From: Poecilobothrus nobilitatus
Lineage: Eukaryota > Arthropoda > Insecta > Diptera > Dolichopodidae
NCBI GenBank assembly: GCA_947095535.1
Contig: CAMUPU010000001.1
Span: 558,001 to 622,000, forward strand
DNA length: 64,000 nt
Direction of reading: 5' to 3'
Position numbers and translations under genes: made by a program. The notes under the pieces were generated by a model. That model saw only the letters and a program-made list of their open reading frames with translations, searched no databases and was not told where the DNA came from. Shown here one piece after another: positions 56,995-64,000 of this stretch (position 1 is the stretch's first letter; each line of letters starts with the position of its first letter).

Positions 56995-57980
56995 TTTTAT
57001 TTTTCCAAGTTTTACCAATATAATAGATTAAATTAATGGAAGAAGTATATTTAAGTAAATCAAAATTCTTTGTGTTTTAAAGAGAATATTTTTTTTTATA
57101 TATATAAACGTGCTTTAAATATCATCTGGGTAAAACTAAATTAAAGTCTATTTGAATCAAATAAATTTAAAGTAAAAGAATTAAATTTAAAACACCTAAG
57201 TATATAAATAATTTTTCATTGTTTTAAAATATTGCTAAAGACTATTTTGCAAAAGTTTGTTTAACTTTTTTCGTAATCACTATTAGCAGTAGCACTAAAA
57301 TTTTAAAAGAAAATATATTTTTTATATTACATCAAATTTATTTTTTTTTCGTACGATAAAATCAAATAACCCAGTGTTAACTTATTAAATAAATTTTTCC
57401 AAGCGAATATATTACCTGAAAGAAAAAAAAGAATAAAATTAAAATCAAATAATAAAATATTAAAACCATATGAAATATTAAATAAGTAATAAGTTGATAT
57501 TAAATAAAAAAAAAAAAAAGGGAAGCGTAAAATAATAAAAGAAATAAGTAGTATTAACTTCCAAAAAATAAATAAAACAATTTTTTCTTCATACTATTAC
57601 TAATAATACAATTTTGTTTTCATATTAATAATTACTTTAAAATACATATTCCAAAATATATATATGTTCGAAAATTTACAATCTAGCAAAAAAAATTATA
57701 ATAAAAATAAAGCTTAAATAAATATTACAAAAAATAATTACATACTTATAAGAAAAAATATATACAATAAACAATTTTTAATCAAAAAAAAACTATTAAA
57801 TAAAAAAAAATAAAATAAGAAAAGAAAATAATAAATTACCTAATTTTAAATTTATACTTTTGATGAGAAGTAAACAAGAATTACAACCAGTCAAATTAAA
57901 TAAAAATTACATTTCATAAATAAATTTTGTATAAATCGAATTTCCTTTTCATATAGTACTAAACTTTCATTTTGCCGTTT

Positions 57981-59132
57981 ATGTCACAACATTTCGTAGC
58001 TATCGGAGTTGTTGACATACTTATAGAAGAATTATCGAAATTAAATTTAAATAGAAATACAGAAAATCGAATCATGACAGACCCAAAAAGCCTTACAATT
58101 GACCCACTTAAATATTTAGAACGTGTACCTGAATTTAATGGGAAATTCGGTACCTTACAAACTTTTATCGATTTAGTAGATCGGATCACACCTTTACTAC
58201 TCCAATACGACGAATTCTCAAAAGGAATTTTCTCTGACATAATTAAATCAAAATTAACTGGAAGTGCCAGAGAAGTTATCGAAATCAATCATCAAGCTAC
58301 CACCTGGGATGAAATTAAAAAAGTACTTAATAACAATTTTGGCGATAGGCTATCCGCTGACCAACTTTTTGACCAGTTAAGGGGCCAAACTTTTAAGACG
58401 AATGCTGTCGAATTTTACAACGACGTGAAAGCTATACTTAGAAGACTAAATACAAAAACACAGTTGGAATACCAAAACAATAACGACGAATTAGAAAGAT
58501 ATTTAAAAGCTAACGTTCAAAGTGCTTTAGATACTTTTAAAAATAAAGTTCCTGAACCCTTGAAATCAATCCTATCTTGCAGAGATCCTAAGACGTTAGA
58601 AGATGCAATGAAAATTTTATACGAATCGGGCTACACTTTTTCGAATATCAATGTCAATCATAACTATACCCAAAATAACCATAACAGTAATCGTAATCGC
58701 CATAATAACAATAATCGTTACATTAGTAACAATACATCCCAAAATCGTTCAAATAACATTCAAGACAATCCAAATCGTGATAATAATCGTAATTCTATTC
58801 GAAACCCCTCTAATAATATTAATAATAATGGTAATCGCTCAATCAGATATTTCAACAATAATACATCTCCAAATACAACGCACCAAAACGGTACCTCTAA
58901 TCCCAACATTCTTCATAATAATAACAGAAGCCCACCTGGTGTGTACAATCATATAAATAATCAACGACCATTTTACAATAATTGGCAACCAAACCAGAAC
59001 AGAAATTCTCACTACAACCCCAACTACCAAAACAATTACAATTCGCAAGTAGAACCCATGGATGTTAATAATCAGCAAACCATCGATATAGGAAATTTTC
59101 GGGAGACTGGCCAAACCGACTCACCTACATAA
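57981..59132 (+). CDS. gag: Errantivirus Gag
   Basis: The ORF opens at a TTG (57972); the first ATG is at 57981, giving about 383 residues. Residues 40-225 form a helical capsid region (RVPEFNGKFGTLQTFIDLVD, then GSAREVIEINHQATTWDEIK, then a VPEPLKSILSCRDP segment). Residues 225-360 are an Asn-rich basic tail with N/H/R repeats, and EPMDV lies near the end. There is no CCHC zinc knuckle, as in 17.6-like errantiviruses, where the basic tail is thought to bind RNA. It ends at 59132, 33 bases after a -1 slippery heptamer leading into pol. Gag forms the particle core in the cytoplasm. No damage seen. Confidence 0.87.
   Translation: MSQHFVAIGVVDILIEELSKLNLNRNTENRIMTDPKSLTIDPLKYLERVPEFNGKFGTLQTFIDLVDRITPLLLQYDEFSKGIFSDIIKSKLTGSAREVIEINHQATTWDEIKKVLNNNFGDRLSADQLFDQLRGQTFKTNAVEFYNDVKAILRRLNTKTQLEYQNNNDELERYLKANVQSALDTFKNKVPEPLKSILSCRDPKTLEDAMKILYESGYTFSNINVNHNYTQNNHNSNRNRHNNNNRYISNNTSQNRSNNIQDNPNRDNNRNSIRNPSNNINNNGNRSIRYFNNNTSPNTTHQNGTSNPNILHNNNRSPPGVYNHINNQRPFYNNWQPNQNRNSHYNPNYQNNYNSQVEPMDVNNQQTIDIGNFRETGQTDSPT
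59093..59099 (+). promoter_or_regulatory. -1 ribosomal frameshift site between gag and pol
   Basis: The heptamer A-AAT-TTT fits X-XXY-YYZ in the gag frame. In the -1 frame translation passes as AAA TTT TCG and stays open through the protease active site at 59159. The gag stop lies at 59130-59132. No downstream pseudoknot was evaluated. Confidence 0.65.
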
Positions 59133-62100
59133 AAATAAAGGAATACAATTTTCTAATCGACAGTGGCGCTTCAAGCTCAATAATCCGACCAGACACTTTC
59201 AAGGAAATACCTAGAATACAACTAAAAAATTCAAAAATTTTGAGAGCATTGAAAAAAGATGTCTTAATAAATCAAGCAATAAGTATAAATATTTTTGAGG
59301 AATTCAAACCAAACAATAATGAAAAATTTGTATTTTTGGTTCATGATTTTCATGAAAAATACCATGGCCTTATAGGTAATGATATACTAATGCAAGGTAA
59401 CGCTGTTATCGACTACAAAAATAAAATTCTCATGATGAACGACACTCCAATAAAATTATACTTTAGTCACCAACCAGAAAATACCATATACCAAATCGAA
59501 CCTGGGGAATATTATTATAAAATCCCTGTCAAACAACAAAAAGGTGACGCAATGATAGAAGAAACTAATTTAAATGCCAACGTTCGAATTCTAGAAGGTA
59601 TTTATGAAGTAAACGACTTTCAAGCAAAAGCCAAAATACTTAACGTATGTGACCAACCTAAAATGTTCAATTTCAACGAACCATTCCCGTCCGCAGAAAT
59701 AGACGAAATCTTAGATTTCAATAATTACGAAACAAACGAATACTTAACGTACAAAGACAGTAAAATTATTCCAGAAAAAATTAAAACCGACCACTTAAAT
59801 AAAGAAGAAAAACTTCAATTAAATCATCTTATATCTGAATTTAATGAAATATTTTCTGAACAAATACCTCTCTCAGTTACCAACAAAATCAGACACAAAA
59901 TTAATACTATAGACAACATACCAATAAAAAGCAAAATTTACAGATACCCATATATCCACAAAATAGAGATACAAAAGCAAATTCAGGAAATGTTGGAAAA
60001 TGGAATTATCCAACATAGCAATAGTCCGTACAACAGCCCAGTTTGGGTTATTCCCAAAAAATTAGATTCCTCTGGCGAGCGGAAATACCGTCTTGTCATA
60101 GACTACCGTAAACTTAATGAAAAGACAATTGACGACTCTTATCCAATCCCTAATATTGAAGAAATATTGGACAAATTAGGGAAAAGTACGTATTTCTCTG
60201 TAATAGATTTAAAATCCGGATTCCATCAAATAGAAATGGAACCGGAAGACATACAAAAGACTGCATTCTCTGTTGACAACGGACACTACGAATTTAGTAG
60301 AATGCCTTTTGGGCTGAAAAATGCCCCTAGTACCTTTCAACGCCTGATGGACAATATATTGAGGGAAAATATAGGCAAAGAATGTCTAATGTACATGGAC
60401 GACATTGTAGTGTTCTCAAACGGTTTAGAAGAACACATAAAAAACTTAAAAAAAATTTTCACAAAAATAAAATCAGCTCGACTTCGAGTACAACTAGACA
60501 AATGCGACTTTCTAAGAAAAGAAGTCGAATTTTTAGGACACGTTATCAATGAACACGGAATACATCCCAACCAAAAGAAAATAGAGGTAATTAAAAACTA
60601 CCAAATTCCAAAAACTCCAAAGGAAATAAAAAGATTCCTAGGTATCGCAGGATACTATAGGAAATTCATAAAAAATTTCGCCGAGATAGCAAAACCCATG
60701 ACTCTATTCTTAAAGAAAAATTCTAAAGTAGACATAAATAACCACAAATACATCCAAAGTTTCAACGATCTAAAAAAGAAATTAATATCAGCACCAATTC
60801 TTATCTACCCCGATTTTGAAAAAAATTTCGAAATAACCACAGATGCGAGTCATTATGCCATAGGTGGCGTACTATCTCAAGAAGGAAAACCAATCTCATA
60901 CGTGTCTCGCACACTAAATGAGCACGAAATTAATTATTCAACAATCGAGAAAGAGCTTCTCAGTATTGTATGGTCACTTAAACAATTCAGACCATATGTT
61001 TTCGGTAGAAAAATTAAACTCTTCACAGATCACAAGCCCTTAGTTTGGTTACACAGTCTTAAAGAACCAAACAGCAAATTAATAAGATGGAAATTGCAAA
61101 TTCAAGAATATGACTATGACATATCATACAAAAAAGGTTGTGAAAATAAGGTAGCTGATTTCCTAAGTAGAATAGACATAAACCAAAACGAAAATATCCC
61201 ATTCCAAACTAATATTATAGAAACAGTTACGCCTTTAAATTTATACAAAAATCAAATTATAATAAACAAAATTAATTCGGGCTCTTTGCAAATCAAAACA
61301 CGAAATATATTTAACAAAACCCTTAAAACAATATCCATAAAAGTCTTAGACGATATCACATTAAAAATGATTATCAAGAATCATTTTGACCCAAAACGAA
61401 CTAACGCCATATATGTAAACGACGAAATATTTGATAAAATAAATCCTATCCTTCGCGAACATTTTATAAATTACAAAATTATTAGGAGTAAAAAATTACT
61501 GAAAAATATTACCAATGACGAAGAACTAGAAAATCTCATTCAAACAAAGCACTTGGAAAACAATCACCGTGGCATTAACGAAATTAACGAAGAAATGAAA
61601 AACGAATTCTATCACCCAAATTTAAAACTTAAGATATCAGAATTTATAAATAACTGCGAAGTGTGCATTCTAGAAAAATATGAAAGAAAACCCCCACAGA
61701 TTCCGTTAAAAATATCCGAAACTCCGAATAAACCTAACCAAATAATCCATATGGACATATTCTATTCCATAAACAAGTCATTATTTGTCACTATGATCGA
61801 TAAATTCAGTAAAATCGCCATGTTTACTAAAGTACAAAATAGAAGTGAGGCAGAATTCAGAAGAGCAATTGCAAAGTATATTAGCACATACGGTAACATA
61901 GCGAAAATAGTTACTGATAACGAATTAGGAATGAAATCCCATTTAATGAGAAAATTTTTGGAAGAAAATAATATCACAATCCACTACACTTCCAATTCAA
62001 ATCACAACAGTAACGCAGACATAGAGCGCTTGCATAACACCATCAACGAGCACCTCAGACTATTAAAACATACAAAGAAAAATCTACCAATCGAAGAGCA

Positions 62101-62551
62101 AATGATTTTAATAAACGGGTATTACAACAATACGATACACTCCTCAACAAACAAGAAACCAATAGATTTCATTCAAGGTAAAATAACAGAAAGCGAATAC
62201 GAACAAATCTACAACAAAATATTAGAAAAGAAAAACCGCGTTATTGAAAAAGCAAACGAAAACAAAGTCGACATATCTTTAGAAGCAGGAATCAACTACA
62301 TTAAAGAAATAAGGGGAGGAAAAAATCATTCAAAATTCCGAAAAATAGACACCGAATTAACTGATGAAGAACACGTAGTCGACAAAGACACTGGCCATAA
62401 ATATTATAAAACCCACGTTAGAAAACGAAAAAAGTTCCAAAACCCATTACATATCAGACTTAAAGTAAACACCAAAGGAAACTTAACAAAACATAGAAGT
62501 AAAATGAAAAATCTTATCTCAGGTCATTCAAGACAGAATAACAATTTATAA
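59093..62551 (+). CDS. pol: Errantivirus Pol (protease, RT, RNase H, integrase)
   Basis: Open in the -1 frame from the slippery site; the first ATG is at 59240, inside the protease, so expression as Gag-Pol is likely. Protease: FLIDSGASSSII at 59150. RT: YPIPNIEEIL, VIDLKSGFHQIEM (first Asp), MPFGLKNAPSTFQRL, YMDDIVVF at about 60391, FLGHVIN. RNase [36 protein letters not shown]. Integrase: H-x-H-C-C finger (NNHRGINE, then CEVCILEKY), DIFYSINKS (first Asp), VTDNELG (second Asp), NADIERLHNTI (Glu). All catalytic acids are present and there is no stop over 1,150 codons. It copies element RNA into DNA and inserts it in the nucleus. Confidence 0.92.
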   Translation, partial: KFSGDWPNRLTYIKIKEYNFLIDSGASSSIIRPDTFKEIPRIQLKNSKILRALKKDVLINQAISINIFEEFKPNNNEKFVFLVHDFHEKYHGLIGNDILMQGNAVIDYKNKILMMNDTPIKLYFSHQPENTIYQIEPGEYYYKIPVKQQKGDAMIEETNLNANVRILEGIYEVNDFQAKAKILNVCDQPKMFNFNEPFPSAEIDEILDFNNYETNEYLTYKDSKIIPEKIKTDHLNKEEKLQLNHLISEFNEIFSEQIPLSVTNKIRHKINTIDNIPIKSKIYRYPYIHKIEIQKQIQEMLENGIIQHSNSPYNSPVWVIPKKLDSSGERKYRLVIDYRKLNEKTIDDSYPIPNIEEILDKLGKSTYFSVIDLKSGFHQIEMEPEDIQKTAFSVDNGHYEFSRMPFGLKNAPSTFQRLMDNILRENIGKECLMYMDDIVVFSNGLEEHIKNLKKIFTKIKSARLRVQLDKCDFLRKEVEFLGHVINEHGIHPNQKKIEVIKNYQIPKTPKEIKRFLGIAGYYRKFIKNFAEIAKPMTLFLKKNSKVDINNHKYIQSFNDLKKKLISAPILIYPDFEKNFEITTDASHYAIGGVLSQEGKPISYVSRTLNEHEINYSTIEKELLSIVWSLKQFRPYVFGRKIKLFTDHKPLVWLHSLKEPNSKLIRWKLQIQEYDYDISYKKGCENKVADFLSRIDINQNENIPFQTNIIETVTPLNLYKNQIIINKINSGSLQIKTRNIFNKTLKTISIKVLDDITLKMIIKNHFDPKRTNAIYVNDEIFDKINPILREHFINYKIIRSKKLLKNITNDEELENLIQTKHLENNHRGINEINEEMKNEFYHPNLKLKISEFINNCEVCILEKYERKPPQIPLKISETPNKPNQIIHMDIFYSINKSLFVTMIDKFSKIAMFTKVQNRSEAEFRRAIAKYISTYGNIAKIVTDNELGMKSHLMRKFLEENNITIHYTSNSNHNSNADIERLHNTINEHLRLLKHTKKNLPIEEQMILINGYYNNTIHSSTNKKPIDFIQGKITESEYEQIYNKILEKKNRVIEKANENKVDISLEAGINYIKEIRGGKNHSKFRKIDTELTDEEHVVDKDTGHKYYKTHVRKRKKFQNPLHIRLKVNTKGNLTKHRSKMKNLISGHSRQNNNL

Positions 62552-62627
62552 AATCCTACAAAATAACTATAAATTACTATTTACTAATATTTCCTTTTTT
62601 AAAAAAAAAAAAAACAAATCTCTTTTT

Positions 62628-62629
62628 AG
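62628..62629 (+). promoter_or_regulatory. Candidate splice acceptor before env
   Basis: AAATCTCTTTTTAG ends at 62629, 12 bases before the env ATG at 62642, and is preceded by a T/C-rich tract interrupted by an A run. It pairs logically with the leader donor at 56989. Confidence 0.55.
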
Positions 62630-62641
62630 GACCTTTCCACC

Positions 62642-64000
62642 ATGAAAAAGTACAGCATACTAAGTCTCTACATTCTCTTCGAATTTGTCAATCTATCAAC
62701 ATCTCAGATAATAGATATTCAAGACTTGAACAATAATAAAAACGGACATATTAACTTAAAACTAGGAGAAGTAAAACTTATAACCAACTATAACAAAATC
62801 CTACACATAATCAACATTACAAAGTACGAAGAAACCCTTCAAGACATATGGACCAACATACAACCATTTTCAACTGAACTGAGTTCGAACGGACCAATAT
62901 TTAATACAATAACTCACAACTACAAATCACTAGTCTCTAAAATAAAAAACATTATTCCTCACAAAAGAAACAAAAGAGGACTTGTAAACGGAATAGGAAA
63001 AGTGCTAAAGTACATAACAGGCACGATGGACAGCGACGATGAAATTCAAATACGTAACAAACTACAAGCTTTAACAGATAACAACAAAATGTTAATAACA
63101 GAAAACAATAAACAAGTTAAAATAAACTCTGACCTAATTGAACAAACTTACAACATTACAGAACATATCAAGAATCAACAACACACAATAAGAAAATTCG
63201 TAACAAATTTAACTAATGAACTCAACAATAAAATATCTAAAATGGAACACCAAATGGCACTTATGGAGTGCATGTATCAAATTAATTACGACATTACCTT
63301 ACTCAGAAATCACATTGACGATATTGAACAGACACTACTAATGAGCAGATTAGGAATACTATCAAAAAATATACTAACAGACGAAGAATTTAACATAATA
63401 CAAAACTTGGACATTCTGACAAATATCAAAATTAATATAATAACATTCGGAAACGAAATAGTCATAATTCTATTAATACCAAATTTTACTAATAAACTCT
63501 ATTCTAAAATCTTAATAGAACCTTTACCTACTAAAGACAATAAAATTTTATATATAGGAGAAAAGGAAATTCTGATTGATGAAAATAAAAATATTTATCA
63601 CTCAAATGTAATTCAAAATCTAAAGAAAAACTTAAAAGATATAAAAGATAACTGTACATATAATATTTTTAATAATAAGGAAGCTAATTGTATGTTTAAA
63701 AATTTTTTCGAACAATCTATTACAGAAATTAAAAATGGTCTTATAATTATAAAAAATATTAAAAGAACACAGATATTCCATAATTGTAATAATTTTGAAA
63801 CCTTCATTGAAGGTACTAATTTAATAAGATTCGAAAAATGTCAAATTAGAATTAATAATTTAACATATAAAAATTTTGAAATCGAAATAAAAGACCATAT
63901 AATTTTACCTACTTTAAATGTAATTATAAAAAGAAATGTCAATAATAATGAATTGTTAAACTTTGAAGAACTGCATGTAAAAAACATTAAAAATAACAGA
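62642..64000 (+). CDS. env: Errantivirus Env (fusion glycoprotein), 3' end outside window
   Basis: The frame opens at ATG 62642 and stays open for 453 codons to the window edge. Residues 1-20 form a signal peptide (SILSLYILFEFVNLSTS). A furin-type site RNKR at residues 109-112 is followed by a fusion-peptide-like GLVNGIGKVLK. Then come a long helical region (residues 130-225), a RLGILSKNILTDEEF block near 238-252 homologous to the env pieces at 1.8 and 14.2 kb, and a Cys-containing domain (C near 338, 350, 379 and 400). The transmembrane anchor should lie beyond the window. Errantivirus Env belongs to the baculovirus F-like group and can allow cell-to-cell transfer. Base composition changes near 63500. 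Confidence 0.85.
   Translation, partial: MKKYSILSLYILFEFVNLSTSQIIDIQDLNNNKNGHINLKLGEVKLITNYNKILHIINITKYEETLQDIWTNIQPFSTELSSNGPIFNTITHNYKSLVSKIKNIIPHKRNKRGLVNGIGKVLKYITGTMDSDDEIQIRNKLQALTDNNKMLITENNKQVKINSDLIEQTYNITEHIKNQQHTIRKFVTNLTNELNNKISKMEHQMALMECMYQINYDITLLRNHIDDIEQTLLMSRLGILSKNILTDEEFNIIQNLDILTNIKINIITFGNEIVIILLIPNFTNKLYSKILIEPLPTKDNKILYIGEKEILIDENKNIYHSNVIQNLKKNLKDIKDNCTYNIFNNKEANCMFKNFFEQSITEIKNGLIIIKNIKRTQIFHNCNNFETFIEGTNLIRFEKCQIRINNLTYKNFEIEIKDHIILPTLNVIIKRNVNNNELLNFEELHVKNIKNNR

Larger units (their letters stand above)
56245..64000 (+). mobile_element. Errantivirus (Ty3/Gypsy with env), apparently intact, 3' end outside window
   Basis: Order: 5' LTR (about 56245-56688), tRNA-Ser primer site (56689-56706), leader of about 1.27 kb, gag (57981-59132), pol in the -1 frame (from about 59093 to 62551), env (62642 to beyond 64000). 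All three genes are open within the window. The layout matches the 17.6/297/ZAM group. It sits at the TATAAA end of repeat copy B, consistent with errantivirus preference for TATA-rich targets. The 3' LTR, polypurine tract and right target duplication are not visible. Confidence 0.88.

Noticed and set aside
57972..57974. Start of errantivirus gag
   Set aside because: The codon is TTG. The first ATG, 9 bases downstream at 57981, was used.
58651..58956. Ile-rich ORF inside gag
   Set aside because: Frame shadow of the Asn-rich gag tail (AAT/AAC codons read out of frame).
1..64000. CRISPR arrays, rRNA, bacterial operons or phage modules
   Set aside because: No spaced direct repeats, rRNA signatures or ribosome-binding-site-led gene strings were seen; all recognised genes are eukaryotic host or transposon genes.

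Overview
The window is AT-rich eukaryotic DNA, most likely from a fly (Diptera). The evidence is the kind of transposons present: errantivirus-type Ty3/Gypsy elements primed by tRNA-Ser, a roo/BEL-like Pao element primed by tRNA-Tyr, I-, Jockey- and CR1-type LINEs, and Maverick/Polinton debris. The one host gene found is an insect-type serpin. There is no sign of prokaryotic gene organisation, rRNA or CRISPR. Only one host gene segment can be supported: a single long exon at 45.8-51.2 kb that joins about 1,320 residues of Thr/Ser/Asn-rich mucin-like sequence to a C-terminal serpin fold with an abnormal reactive-centre loop.

Layout. 1-5 kb: LINE fragments and a minus-strand errantivirus reduced to Gag and Env. 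5-7 kb: undefined repeats with a possible Helitron start. 7-10.9 kb: a plus-strand CR1-type LINE broken by two hairpin-like inverted duplications. 11-14 kb: two foldback elements, then a tandem array of about 400-bp units carrying tRNA-like Pol III promoter pairs and an inserted tRNA-derived SINE. 14.1-14.8 kb: an env remnant containing a MITE. 15.7-23.3 kb: a BEL/Pao element (minus) with gag, protease, RT, RNase H, integrase and env, all frame-damaged; its 3' LTR is complete and its 5' LTR truncated. 23.4-28.3 kb: a decayed Maverick/Polinton with capsid and protease on plus, and integrase and DNA polymerase B on minus. 28.3-31.4 kb: a Jockey-like fragment and three non-coding repeats. 33.1-37.9 kb: a minus-strand I-type LINE with RNase H. 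38.4-40 kb: a dispersed terminal-hairpin repeat. 40-44.4 kb: an old errantivirus without integrase. 44.5-45.4 kb: a diverged repeat. 45.8-51.2 kb: the serpin exon. 52-56.2 kb: a LINE fragment, a microsatellite and another terminal-hairpin repeat. 56.2 kb to the window end: a young-looking errantivirus with LTR, primer site, gag, pol and env, all open as far as the window reaches.

How the parts work together. The final element shows a complete retroviral-type expression scheme: a tRNA-Ser primer site, a candidate splice donor in the leader, a gag ORF ending just after a consensus -1 slippery heptamer, a pol frame open across it, and a splice acceptor 12 bases before the env ATG. Older relatives (1.8-3.6, 14.2-14.8 and 40-44.4 kb) show the same lineage decaying. 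All assignments rest on reading motifs by eye; no database or alignment was run, so family names are from memory and boundaries are approximate unless an LTR or primer site fixes them.
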